Assembly: GCA_964020155.1 (NCBI GenBank)
Contig: OZ026554.1
Span: 2,732,327 to 2,796,326, forward strand
DNA length: 64,000 nucleotides
From: Chondrilla cf. caribensis
Taxonomy: Eukaryota; Porifera; Demospongiae; Chondrillida; Chondrillidae
Direction: 5' to 3'
Shown here: in pieces, positions 32,170-50,765 of the stretch
Position numbering within the stretch: position 1 is the stretch's first letter
Layout of the letters: every line of letters begins with the position of its first letter
Translations under genes and position numbers: made by a program
The notes under the pieces: generated by a model
What the model saw: the letters and a program-made list of their open reading frames with translations, nothing else
What the model was told of the DNA's origin: nothing
Databases searched by the model: none

Positions 32170-33875
32170 TATGTGTGCTTGTAGGTGTTATGTGTATAGC
32201 ATTGTCACCACAAGCACAAGCAGTACTGCATCACCACCAAAGTGTGTCTTCTAGAATTATAGTTTCTGACACAAGTTGGGCCACTAATGATTATTGTAGT
32301 GTACGCCCCCCACAAACCAGGACAGTCCCGAGGAGAAGGACCAATTCTATAGGGACCTCAACTGCATCGTGTCTCAAGGTAATGGACAGGTGATGGTGAT
32401 GGGGGAGTCACTGCATGCGGATATCTACTTTTGTGTTTGGGGATTTACGTTAGTGTATCTTCATTCATGCATGTATAATGTGTATAATATTATGTATGCA
32501 TGCTTGTAGGTGTTATGTGTATATATAGCATTGTCACCACAAGCACAAGCAGCACTGCATCACCACCAAAGTGTATCATGAAAGCAGAGTTTCTGACACA
32601 AGTTGGGCCACTAATGATTATTGTAGTGTACGCCCCTACAAACCAGGACAGTGCCGAGGAGAAGGACCAGTTACAGGTGATTGATAAACTGGATGGTGTT
32701 GTAGGCCTTTATGGCCTGGAGTGTACTACTAGTGATAACGGCGAATGACTGGTTTCATTTGCATGTGCCAATGGTCTATGTCTCACCAACACCTACTTTG
32801 CCCACAAGCACATCCATAAAGCCACATGATATCCACCCGACCCAAGTAGACCACCCATCCTCAAGGACTACATCTTGGTGAAGTGTAGGATGATGCCATC
32901 AGTCCTAGATACCAGCGTACTTTGTGGAGCAGATATTGACAGTGATCACAGATTTGTGGTCACTTCAATACGACTGAAGCTACAAGGTAGGCCAAAGGAG
33001 AAGAGAGGTGGACGTTTTGATGTGAAATGCCTACAAGATGCAGACACTAAGGCAGCCTTTGTGAACACCATAGAACAAGATTTTCAGAGGCGGAGAGGAG
33101 AGGGAAGGGTTGAAGACCGATGGAAGGAATTGAAACAGTGTATCTTAGAGTCTGGCGAGGAACACCTAGGGCAGATGAAAAAGAAACAGAAGAAATCGAT
33201 TAGCGACTGAGCAATGCAAATTTAATTATTGACGCAAAGAGGAAGGTTTGCAGACTGCTAGGGTAGATGGAGAGGTGAGAACCTGACTGGAGAAGGCAGC
33301 CACGGTTTACCAGATATGGAGGAGAAAGGTCTTTAGAAGTAGGAGCATTGCCAAGAGGACCAAGGTTCATGTGTTCAGAGTGAAGGTCATGCCTGTGCTT
33401 TTGTATGGGGAGAGACATGGGCAGTCACACAGCAGGGACTGAGAAGATTGTATACCTCCCAGATGAAGTGCTTACGAGACATTGTTAGAGAGATCTTGTG
33501 GGACCAGAGAAGGAATGAGGACATCCTTGCAGAAACAGGAGAAGTACCAGTGGAAGAACATGCAGTTGAGACTGAAATGACTCCAGTGGTTTGGTCACCT
33601 CCAAAGAATGCCAGGTTTCAAGGCTGACATACAAAGAATGCCAGACCACCGGCCACAGCAACAAGTGCTCAAATGCTGTCCACAGGGCAAAAAGAGGAAA
33701 CCTGGAGGAACCTCTCTCCACTGGATAGATATTGTGAACAGAGACCTGTCCAAGATTGCCAACTGGGAACAACTAGTGAGGACTCTGCCTGCCGCTCAGC
33801 CCAACCTGATGATAAAAATTGTGATCTCGCCCAACATCCAACCACGGACAAGGAGTGCTACATGACATGACGTGT
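32170..33875 (+). mobile_element. Decayed RTE-like LINE: endonuclease plus C-terminal piece
   Basis: Two endonuclease starts (32170-32405 and 32495-32750: YAPTNQDSAEEKDQ), an endonuclease C-terminal frame at 32875-33210 (VLCGADIDSDHRFVV) and, after a large internal deletion that removes the reverse transcriptase, the polyprotein C-terminus at about 33240-33800. The end is ACATGACATGACGTGTGTGT running into a (GT)n tract. Multiple stops and frameshifts show it is dead. Confidence 0.65.
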
Positions 33876-33912
33876 GTGTGTTTGTGCGTGCGTGTGTGTC
33901 TGTGTGTGTGTA

Positions 33913-33969
<57 letters not shown>

Positions 33970-33980
33970 GTGTGCGTGCG
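33876..33980 (+). repeat. (GT)n tract at LINE 3' end
   Basis: GT-rich repeat directly after the LINE 3' end. The same junction occurs at 43374 and 55391, so the repeat was probably seeded by the LINE tail. Confidence 0.8.
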
Positions 33981-35550
33981 TGTGCATGTGTGTGCATGTG
34001 TGCCTGTGTGCATGCATGCATGTGTGTGTGCATGTATGAATATGTATGTATGAATGTATGCATTTGTACACTGGTGTGTGTATATAGGTGAATATGATTA
34101 CATATAATCGATAGTACAAAATGGCTTCACTTAAGGTTTCATTTAATTGAGTTATCATGCAGTCTTACAAGGATCTAATATTTAATTAGTGTGTTCATTG
34201 TCAGGTAAGAGTGTGTGCATGTATGCTATGCCCTAAGCCTAACTTGCCTGATTCAGCACAAGATTACAATCACAACAATATTATTATGCAGCTGCAAAAT
34301 GTAAAATCAAGGCAAGTATAAATGTAAGTGTCAATTGTATACATGTACATTTGATTGTTTGTGTACATGTGAGTGTGCGCATGTGTTAGCACAATGTTAT
34401 CTAAAATTGCAGGTTTCAAAGCTGACGTACATAACATGCAAACATACAACACAGGCAGATTTAAGTATAATACACAGATTGGACAATTATGTACAGCAAC
34501 CTTGAAAGGGGTGGAGAGTGCATACCAAAACTCAGTACAACTAGATGATGAACCATTTCAGTTCATCCACGTGGTGACTTAGAATCTCTATTGAGGTACA
34601 TTGATAGTAGGGTCCACATTCAGAATCCTTGCTTCACACAGTATTCAACCAAACTCACACAGGGGAAAACTGACAATAACCAACACATTAGAAGCCAAAT
34701 GAAATATCATGAATGTGACCTTTCAAAGTCACCTACTCTGGATGTAAACAACCTCTACTATCAGTGGTCCTGCTAGCTATAGACCATGCAAGGATTGACT
34801 GTCAGAGGTAAAGAAGGGAAGGATATAGAAATCAGTGATGAGATTACACCTTATCATAAGTTGGTTACCCAGACCATTCCTACATACTCACACATCATCA
34901 CAGCAGTATAATATAGAAGGTATGACTAGTGTATGGATACATATTATACACCTGCAAATGTGTTTGTACATACATTAGTGTACAAGTGTCTTGTGTGAGT
35001 ACATGCACATGTGTGCATTTGCAAATAGATGTGTGTGTGTGTGTAAGGTGTTTACAGAATACTAAACTTGCTAGATTCACAGCTCTTGATCATGCACGTA
35101 ACAATATTAACATTAAGTACATAGTGCAGTTCAGATAAATATGCATAACAACCTTGAAAGGGATTGAGAGTACATACCAAAATTCTGCTTAACTAGAGGA
35201 TGACAAACCACTCTACTTCATTCATGTGGTGATGGAAGTGTTCTCTTGAGGAACATTGACAGGAAAGTGTGAAGAATTCCCTCACACAGTGTCAAACTAA
35301 ACACAGACAGAAGGAAGACGAAGTAGCAAATAGCACAGAATGTGGGGTCAGTTACATAAATAACCATAAAACAGTCAATTCACCAGCAATGCTATAAAAT
35401 AGTATTGTATACACCAGGAATCTAACTTGTGCTTCAGACATGTACACTGTCAATGAATATCATTAAAAGTGACTATCAAATTTGTCTGCTCCACTGTGGT
35501 TACCACAAACTAGCACTAACAAACTGAGTGTGTTGGCTTGAGCTACAGAT
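33981..35550 (+). promoter_or_regulatory. 5' flank and promoter region of collagen unit C
   Basis: Near-identical to the flank of unit E (55.5-57.04 kb). TATA-like TATAAAAT lies at 35393-35400, about 155 bp before the ATG. No coding sequence is supported; the frame at about 34373-34582 is a repeat that carries stops in other copies. Confidence 0.55.
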
Positions 35551-37747
35551 ATGGCTCCAAACGTTAAGGTCTTTCTACAAGTGGCTCTTTTGTGCTCTGT
35601 GGTGACCACCAGTATTGGGGGTAGCATTGACTTACAAAAGGCACTTGCCACACTTCAGAAGGAAGTGGAGAATCTCAAACAGCAGTCCCAAAAAGAAATA
35701 AATTCTTTGGTGACTGAGCTGTATGAGCTGAGGCAGCAGTCAAACCAGGACATCAAGTTACTTCACCAGAGATTAGAGCAAATTGAAGCCAAAGGTTAGT
35801 AGCACTGAGGTTCATTGCAAACTAGTTGTACAGTGCCATATCCTGGCTGTGACCAGAAACAGTACAGTGTAACTCCAGCTGGTGCCTTACCCACAATACC
35901 ATTTGATTATAGTACCTCTGTATAAGTATTGAATATCTGAGAAAAATTATGTGTGTGCAAGCTTAGGGCCCTTAGCCATTGTTGACAAATTAGTCATTTT
36001 GAATTAAACAGAGTTATGAGGCTTTGATCCAGTTGGTCCTTGGTATACGGGTCCAATGACCAAAAATGAAATTGAGACTGTCATCGGTAGCAACATTGTG
36101 CCAAGTGGCCATGCGTAGCCAGCTCCTTTTCCTGATCACTTCCTCATTGGTATCAGTGGATAGTGAATGGTTGGTTGATTGATTAATCTAGATATAAAGT
36201 GCCACTTTAAAAAGCCTATGGCTAACTGTTCCCCGCATTAAATAAGAATACCTGATACCTGAAACTACTGAACCTGTATTATCAGATATAGATAGCACTA
36301 GCTTTACCTAACAGTCCTGAATATCTCTCATTTTCCAAATAATTTCCTTATAATTAATACTCACTTTACCCATAACCTTGAGAAATAATCAACTTGTCTT
36401 TAACAGAATTGGTCAAACCATTCCAAAGAATGAGACGTGGAGGAGACACTATTTCCCCAACACCTGAATCTTGCACTTGTCCACCTGGTGAACCTGGTGA
36501 ATCTGGTCCACCTGGACCAAAAGGTGAAAAGGGACAGCATGGAAATCGAGGCAAAACAGGAGCAATGGGATTGAATGGAACAAAGGGTGAGAAGGGTGAA
36601 CAGGGAGATACAGGACTTCAAGGAATGGCTGGACAGAAAGGTGAACCGGGACAAAAGGGATTGCAAGGATTGCCAGGACAAGCGGGACTCAATGGAACAA
36701 AGGGAGAAAAGGGTGAACAAGGAGATCAAGGAGTTAATGGAACGAAAGGTGAACATGGAGAAACAGGACAAACAGGAAATGATGGACAGAAAGGTGACCC
36801 AGGACTGAAAGGACCAAATGGAGATAGAGGACCAAAAGGAGACATAGGACCCCAAGGACCCCAAGGATCACAAGGACCACAAGGACCAAAAGGAGACATA
36901 GGGACCCCAAGGACCACAAGGACCAAAAGGAAGCAAAGGACCCCAAGGACCGCCAGGAATACAAGGAGACATAGGACCCCAAGGACCACAAGGGGACATA
37001 GGACCCCAAGGACCACAAGGGGACATAGGACCCCAAGGACCAAAAGGAGACGTAGGACCCCAAGGACCACAAGGGGACATAGGACTCCAAGGACCACCTG
37101 GACCAAAAGGTGAAAAGGGACAGTGTGGAAATCGAGGCAAAAAAGGAGCAATGGGATTGAATGGAACAAATGGTGAGAAGGGTGAAAAGGGAGATACAGG
37201 ACCTCAAGGAATGGTTGGGCAGAAAGGTGAACCAGGAGTAAAGGGATTGCAAGGACTTCCAGGAAGTGATGGACAGATAGGTGAACCAGGACTGCCAGGA
37301 CAACCGGGACTCAATGGAACAAAGGGAGAAAAGGGTGAACTAGGAGATCAAGGAGTTAATGGAACAAAAGGTAAACGTGGAGAAAAAGGACATCCAGGAA
37401 ATGATGGACAGAAAGGTGAACCAGGACAAAAGGGATTGCAAGGACTGCCAGGACAACCGGGACTCAATGGAACAAAGGGAGAAAAGGGTGAACAAGGATA
37501 TCAAGGAGTTAATGGAACGAAAGGTGAACGTGGAGAAGCAGGACAACCAGGATACAATGGACAGAAAGGTGAACCAGGACAGAAAGGACCAAATGGAGAT
37601 AGAGGACCAAAAGGAGACATAGGACCCCAAGGACCACAAGGACCACAAGGCGATAGAGGACCAGAAGGAGACATAGGACCCCAAGGACCACAAGGACCAC
37701 AAGGACCAAAAGGAGACATAGGACCCCAAGGACTACCAGGACCATAA
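35551..37747 (+). pseudogene. Short collagen, array unit C, frameshifted
   Basis: Exon 1 is 35551-35794 and exon 2 is 36407-37747. The first exon encodes a normal signal peptide and coiled coil. The Gly-X-Y frame is broken by one extra G at 36901-36903 (ATAGGGACCCC, where the other blocks read ATAGGACCCC). After it the reading becomes an Arg/Thr-rich non-collagen frame to a stop at 37113. The correct frame resumes one base over and runs open to the standard stop at 37747. Removing that single base would give 528 codons, so the lesion is recent, or a sequencing or assembly error. Confidence 0.8.
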
Positions 37748-41424
<3,677 letters not shown>

Positions 41425-41639
41425 CTGTGTATATAACATATGTACGTACATACTCATATAGTAAAGACTCTATATGTACGTATGTATGTACTAGAAAGAT
41501 TAATTGAGTATCAGAACACAGTATGTACATGGAACACGTATGGACATACTAAGTAGTAGAGAATAAGTCGTTTCTGGTATGCACTTAGTGACCTCTTACA
41601 CATTGTACATAGGACACATGAAGGACCCTTTGATGGACC

Positions 41640-42394
41640 CTTACACAAGTATGTTTATTCTTATATGTTATATTATATTATATATATATAATCAGTGTTG
41701 TGTATGTAATACATTAGTATTGAGTAAACTGGTTATCACCCTTTAGAAAGGCAATTTTATGTATCTGTTATAACAGTTGTACTGGAGCTGAGAGGTGAGA
41801 GTAATATTGGACACATTGTACCTTATACGCAAATAGATGATAACTGGCTTGAACCAACAAACAAAATTAAAGAAGGATATAGAAGAAGACATTTTGACAT
41901 GAATCCAATGAATACGGCCTTGGGAAACTCTAGTACATGTATGTGAGTGTGTGTATCCTCCTGCCACTGTATGTGTAAGTGTGAATGCGGATATCTACTT
42001 GTGTGATTAGGGATTTACGTTAGTGTATCTTCATTTACCTTCTAGTGAAACCATTTTGCCCAATCTATTGTATACACGTACACACACATGAATGTGCAAA
42101 TGCATACACACACATGCACATATGCATTCATCCATACACACATGCATACAAACGCATGTACGGTGTATGTACATGTATTGTATGTATATTCACTAATGCA
42201 CACATACAAGCGTAATAACATGATAGATATAGACAAAACCAGTAACTAACTCTGCAATACTGATATGCATAATGTTCCTGTATACAGATGAAGTGTTCCA
42301 TGTTAGTTGATCTGCTGATTGAAAACCAGTGAGAATTGTATCAGTGTCGTGACTTCTTCTATTGTGTGTATGTGCGTGTGATATGTGGGGCTTA
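41640..42394 (+). repeat. Array spacer resumes after the SMC5 fragment
   Basis: From about 41645 the sequence matches 18712 onward (TGTTTATTCTTA), with deletions. No gene is supported. Confidence 0.55.
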
Positions 42395-43370
42395 TAATGG
42401 TGTGGGATGTGCTGTAGAACACGGTTTTCAGAGGTTGAGAGCAGAGGAAAGTGTTGAAGACCGATGGAAGGAACTGAAACAGTGTATCTTAGAGTCTGTC
42501 AAGGAACACCTAGGGCGGATAATAACGAAACAGAAGAAATCGATTAGCGACTGTGCAATGCAAATTTAATCATTGAGGCAAAGTGGAAGGCTTACAGGCT
42601 AATTGAGTCACAGTGTGGATTAGAGGATGTCCATCAATGGAACCAAGACTAAAACAATGAGGATTGGAGATTTGAGATTGAGGATGACGACCAGCCGGCA
42701 ACCACCCTGAAAGGCAACACACTGGCCTTTTTCTATCTGGGGAGTGAGGTGGGGCAGACTGCTAGGGTAGATGGAGAGGTGAGAACCCGACTGGAGAAGG
42801 CAGCCACGGTTTACCAGATATGGAGGAGAAAGGTCTTCAGAAGTAGGAGCATTACCAAGAGGACCAAGGTTCATGTGTTCAGAGTGAAGGTCATGTCTGT
42901 GCTTTTGTATGGGGAGAGACATGGGGAGTCACACAGCAGGGACTGAGAAGATTGTATACCTCCCAGATAAAGTGCTTACGAGACATTGTTGGAGAGATCT
43001 TGTGGGACCAGGGAGGAAATGAGGACATCCTTGCAGAAACAGGAGAAGTGCCAGTGGAAGACCAGTTGAGAATGAAACGACTCCAGTGGTTTGGTCACCT
43101 CAAAAGAATGCCAGACCACCTTCCACAGCGACAAGTGCTCAAATGCTGTCCACAGGGCAAGAAGAGGAAACCTGGAGGAACCTCTCTCTGCTGGATAGAT
43201 ATTGTGAACAGAGACCTGTCCACGATTGCCAACTGGGAACAACTAGTGAAGGACAGGAACCAGTGGTGATCCACCATCCACCAGCTCTGCCTGCCGCCCA
43301 GCCTAACCTGATGATAAAATTGTGATCTCGCCCAACGTCCAACCACGGACAAGGAGTGCTACATGACATG
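42395..43370 (+). mobile_element. Decayed RTE-like LINE, mainly C-terminal
   Basis: Short endonuclease remnant (about 42418-42569), then a large deletion and the polyprotein C-terminus: KVMSVLLYGE, CLRDIVGEILWDQGGNED, RLQWFGHLKRMPD and CWIDIVNRDLSTIANW. This is the usual tail of RTE-like LINE polyproteins. The frame 42952-43269 is open for 105 codons. Confidence 0.65.
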
Positions 43371-43373
43371 ACG

Positions 43374-45112
<1,739 letters not shown>

Positions 45113-47171
45113 ATGGTCCCAAACGTTAAGGTCTTTCTACAAGTGGCTCTTTTGTGCTATGTGGTGACTAGCAGTATCGGGGGTAGCATTGACTTCCAAA
45201 AGGCACTTGTCACACTTCAGAAGGAAGTGGAGGATCTCAAACAGCAGTCTCAAGAAGAAATAAATTCTTTGGTGACTGAGCTGAATGAGCTGAGGCAGCA
45301 GTCGAAACAGGAAATCAAGTTACTTCACCAGAGATTAGAGCAAATTGAAGCCAAAGGTTAGTTGCACTGAGGTTCATTGCAAACTAGTTGTACATATCCT
45401 GGCTGTGACCAGAAACAGTACATTGTAACTCCAGCTGGTACCTTACCCACAATACCATTTGATTATAGTACCTCTGTATAAGTAATAAATATCTGAGAAA
45501 AATTGTGTGTGCGAGCTAAAGGGCCCTTAGCCATTGTTGATAAATTAGTCATTTTGAATTAAACAGAGTTATGAGGCTTTGATCTAGTTGGTCCTTGGTA
45601 TACGGGTCCAATGACCAAAAATGAAATTGAGACTGTTATCAGTAGAAACATTGTACAAAGTGGCCATGCGTAGCCAGCCCCTTTTCCTGACCACTTCCTC
45701 ATTGTACTGTCAGTGGATAGTGAATGGTTGGTTGATTGATTAATCACCACTCGTAATTAAGTGGGCGTAACTGGAAAGCAATCACACTTATTAGACTGAG
45801 TATATAGTCATCCAATAGACGGGATGTGGAGCCTTAAGGGTCCTTTTCACATTTCAGGTACTGTTGAAGTACAAAATTGAAGCCATTGAATGATGGTTAT
45901 GGGTAATAAGGTGGCTTCTGCTTCAATAACTTAATTTCTCCTGTAATTAATTCATTTTCTTGCACTAATAATGATTATCAGATTTGATAAATTCGATTAA
46001 TAGATTATTCCTCCCAGCACTACTATAAACCTAATTAAAGTATACTGCTGTTACAATTGTGGTGTGTGCGTGCATGCATATGTACTGTGTATAATGTGTG
46101 TGTGTGTGCGTGCGTGCGTGCATGCGTGTGTGCGTGCGTGCGTGTGTGTGTGCATGTATGTGTACATGGATGCATGTATATCCATTACAAGTATTAGGCA
46201 AATAAGAAATAATCAACTTGTCTTTAACAGAATTGGACAAACCTTTCCAAAGAATGAGACGTGGAGGAGACACTGTTTCCCCAACACCTGAATCTTGCAC
46301 TTGTCCACCTGGACCACCTGGTCCACCTGGTCGAGCTGGACCAAAAGGTGAAAAGGGACGGCGTGGAAATCGAGGCAAAACAGGAGCAAGGGGGTTGAAT
46401 GGAACAAATGGTGAGAAGGGTGAACAGGGAGATACAGGACCTCAAGGAATGGGTGGACAGAAAGGTGAACCAGGACCAAAGGGATGGGGAATGCAAGGAC
46501 TTCCAGGAAGTGATGGACCAATAGGTGAACCAGGACTTCCAGGACAACCGGGATTCAATGGAACAAAGGGAGAAAAGGGTGAACAAGGATATCAAGGAGT
46601 TAATGGAACAAAAGGTGAACGTGGAGAAACAGGAAATGATGGACAGAAAGGTGAACCAGGACTGAAAGGATCAAATGGAGATAGAGGACCAAAAGGAGAC
46701 ATAGGACCTCAAGGACCACAAGGACCACAAGGACCACAAGGAGATAGAGGACCAAAAGGAGACATAGGATCCCAAGGACCACAAGGACCACACGGACCAC
46801 AAGGCAATAGAGGACCAAAAGGAGACATAGGACCCCAAGGACCACAAGGTTCACAAGGAGACATAGGACCACGAGGACCAAAAGGAGACATAGGACCCCA
46901 AGGATCACAAGGACCACAAGCCGATAGAGGACCAAAAGGAGACATAGGACCCCAAGGACAACAAGGACCACAAGGCGATAGAGGACCAAAAGGAGACATA
47001 GGACCCCAAGGATCACAAGGACCACAAGGCGATAGAGGACCAAAAGGAGACATAGGACCCCAAGGACCACAAGGACAACAAGGACCACAAGGCGATAGAG
47101 GACTAAAAGGAGACATAGGACTACAAGGACCACCAGGAGCAAAAGGGGACATAGGACCACCAGGACAATAA
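45113..47171 (+). CDS. Short secreted collagen, array unit D
   Basis: Exons 45113-45356 and 46231-47171, phase 1, give 394 residues. Signal peptide ([19 protein letters not shown]), coiled coil ([27 protein letters not shown]), ESCTCPPG linker and an unbroken Gly-X-Y domain ending PPGQ-stop. Blocks such as [16 protein letters not shown] repeat many times. The 874-bp intron is shorter than in A and B because it jumps from the GT tract straight to the acceptor region, losing about 700 bp. With a TATA-like element, an intact frame and intact splice sites, this is one of the two best candidates for an expressed gene of the array. Confidence 0.88.
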
Positions 47172-49359
47172 GGAGAGGGAGAGTTGCCATATCACAAACC
47201 ACAGTGAATGTAAGGATTATCAACAAAATTAATTTACAAGCATCAGATCTAAAGTTAATGAAAATATCTGAAACAGTTTATAGGACAACTTTTGCAATTA
47301 ATTTTCCACTATTAGTAATGCAATTGTGATCAGTTTAAGAATTTGTGATTGCAGGTATATTATGATATTTAATATGAATATAATAACCTATAAGCAGTAA
47401 ACTGATAACACTGCATAATATCTAAGTTGATCTTAAAAATCAAATAAACTGCTACAGTAATTGAATTTGGATCCAATATCTTCAAACCATAATTAATAGG
47501 AGTGTCAAAGATAACATTAATTTTTGTATTAATAGTTAAGAATAATAACTGACACACAAACTATAAACAGGCAGACATATGTACAAGTAGTGGAATCTAC
47601 TCATTGACAAGTGTTTGGAATGTTTATGTATGGGGTAAACAAAGAAGAGACAGAACAGATCTTTGACGCAAACCTCTGGTTACTGTGAATTCCTCACTTA
47701 ACAGACATCAATTCTCGACCTGTGACCTTTAATTACTTGTACATTTAGTGGTAGTAATGCTAGTAGTAGTGGTAGTCATATTGGTAATATATTAATGGTA
47801 GTGGTAGTAGTATAATGGTAGTAGTAGTGGAAGTAGTATAGTGATAGTGGGAAGGGTGGTATAAATTGTAGGAGATGGAGTGGTGTAGCCAAACACATTA
47901 TTATCTGCCCCATTCATCATGACATGGATATGTGGGTTGGGTCCATGGTGTGGCTTAGTTCATAGGTACATGCCATGGATCATGATGAGGCCCAATCATG
48001 CAGGCCGACACAGTACCATTTACGTGTATGACTATAATAATGTACCAATTTCATGGCCTTGATTTTCCAAAATTAATTTTACATATCTGTCATATTATAC
48101 ACATGGTTGAAGCAATGTTGCAGTTCTTGGTTTTATGGAATGGGATTCGTGTGTGTAGTAAAACTTATTATAATCACGAGTTTTCACTTGTGTATATACA
48201 TGCAGTATGTGTGTTATGTACCTTTAATGTTATTTTATTATGCATTTGTTGCACATACGTACTGTATGTAAAAATGAATTAGTTGTTGTTCCACATGCAT
48301 ACAGTGTACAATGTTGATATCTACTGCAAGAATTGATGTGTAATTACAGTAATTTCGATAGTACTTTGATAAGTGATCACAGTCGGTAATGATGTATAAT
48401 TACAATTGTTATTTACGGCTGGCTTATCAAATCAATGCTTAGACATGAATCGCTAAATAAACCAAAAATCAGTTGACTACATGTTTATTAGCAAGCAGTG
48501 AGAAACTTTTGTATGTTGAAGCTTCTGAAGTCGAGCATCTCTGGCCCATTGTGAATGCAATGGACAGTGACATGTGGACCAAAGGAGAGGCCATGCAACA
48601 GCTACAAGGAACAAAAACAGATGCAAATGTACAGATGAGCAATGGTCGGTAACATTCCAATCTGTTGAAGGAGATTTTCTAAGCCAGCCAAAATTTATTC
48701 ATGAAAATAATTAATATTGAATGGCCAAAAGTTGTATATCAAGTGAATTCTTCTTTGAAGATGATAAACAGTATCCTAAGGTTTTACATGATGTCGAAGA
48801 AACCACCAAGATGTGCTTTCACATCAATATAAAAGGGAAGTAACCTGTGTTTGAAAGTTATCAACATCTCATACGTTGTGTTAAACCCCCTTTGACTGCA
48901 GCATATTATGATATCTTGTACAATGCTTTACATATTCTACATAAAACTTGAAATATTGGCCTAAAAAGCAACATACTATATTGCCACACTTTATCAATGG
49001 CATCCCAGAGTTTCCAATACCCCTGATGATGACAGGAAGTTTGAGACTGTAATCTGGGTTAATTAAGGTGGATATTCATTTCTTTGTTAATCACCTGCTA
49101 TTTCAGACTGTTATCCCAGGAATACAACCATAATATACAATGTCATATTTACATACACACAACTATACTCAACTACTCACATACTACATGTACTATATTC
49201 AACAGAGTATTCATCGGTAATATTATTATTGTACATGTGCTGTATACTGTGTGTGATAATTTATACATCAGTTATCATGTATACCTAGGTAATGTGTAGT
49301 ATGCAGCTTAAATCCCTCCCATATGCCAAAAGTATAAAGTACATACACTTTATGTGTAT
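47172..49359 (+). repeat. 3' flank of collagen unit D
   Basis: Homologous to 16383-18480 and the other 3' flanks, including the TAG-rich tract (about 47747-47860). It lacks the hairpin MITE present at 18481-18690, so it preserves the empty site. Confidence 0.6.
48500..48652 (+). other. Conserved 50-codon frame in collagen 3' flank (D copy)
   Basis: Same frame as at 17645-17797: EKLLYVEASEVEHLWP, then MDSDMWTKGEAMQQLQ and a stop after SNGR. Differences from the A copy are three conservative or terminal replacements. Confidence 0.35.
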
Positions 49360-50711
49360 ATCATGTAATTGTTTATTCTTACATGTTATAATATCATAAT
49401 ATATATAATCAATGTTGTGTATGTAATACATTAGTATTGAGTACACTGGTTATCATCCTTTAGAAGGGCAATTTTATGTATATGTTAGAACAGTTGTACT
49501 GGAGCTGAGAGGTGAGAGCAATATTGGACACATTGTACCTCATACGTAAATAGATGATAACTGGTTTGAAACAACAAACAAAATTAAAGAAGAATATAGA
49601 AGAAGACATTTTGACATGAATCCGATGAATACGGCCTTGGGAACTCTAGAATATGTATGTGAGTGTGTGTATCAACCTGCCACTGTATGTGTAAGTGTGC
49701 ATGTAGATATCTACTTTTGTGTTTAGGGATTTATGTCAGTGTATTTTCATTTATGCATTTATAATGTGTATAATATGTATGTGTGCTTGTAGGTGTTATG
49801 TGTTATGTGTATAGCATTGTCACCACAAGCACAAGCAGCACTGCATCACATCTTCTAGAATCATAGTTTCTGACACAAGTTGGGCCACTAATGATTATTG
49901 TAGTGTATGCCCCCACAAACCAGGACAGTGCCAAGGAGAAGGACCAGTTACAGGTGATGGTGATGGGGGAGTCAATGCATCGGTTAGTGAGAAACTGGAT
50001 GGTGTTGTAGGCCCTTATGGCCTGGAGTGTACTACTAGTGATAACGGCGAACGACTGGTTTCATTTGCATGCGCCAATCATGAATGGTCTATGTCTCACA
50101 AACACCTTTGCCCCCTATAATTGTTTGTTTGTGGTCACCACAGCAGAACAGACTATTTAAGTCACTTGGAGGACACACCCACTTATAATGATATTCAGTG
50201 AAAATGTATACATCCGAAGTACAAGTCAGCTTCCAGGTGCTACTATACAGCACTGCAGTCCCGGCAAGATAGACTGATTAATGGGTATTGAAATAGCTGA
50301 CCCCACGTTTTATGATATTCTATATTAATGTCAACATATCCAAAACAATTTGATCTATTAAATATTAAGCTGATATATTTTCTCTAGGGATAGTGTACAG
50401 TAATTTGCACTACTTAGTCTTCCCCCTGTCTGTGTTTGGTTGGATACAGTGTGAGGGACTATTCCCTACACCCTCCTGTCAATGTTCATGTAAAGAACAC
50501 TTTGATTCGATCTTTTTGCAGTTGCATGCTAATATTGTTGTGATTGTAACCTTGTGCTGAATCTTGCAAGTTTTCATAGCATGTGCACACACTCATGCCT
50601 GATAATGTACACACTAATCCAATATTCAATCCTTACATGACTGCTGTTAAATCAATTAAGCGAAACTATTTTTGCCCTCCCTATTGTGTGCACATGCACA
50701 CACATGAATGT

Positions 50712-50765
<54 letters not shown>

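Noticed and set aside
36394..37113. Arg/Thr-rich protein ([12 protein letters not shown]) after the middle of collagen C
   Set aside because: It is the shifted frame of the collagen repeat after a one-base insertion; the collagen frame resumes one base over.
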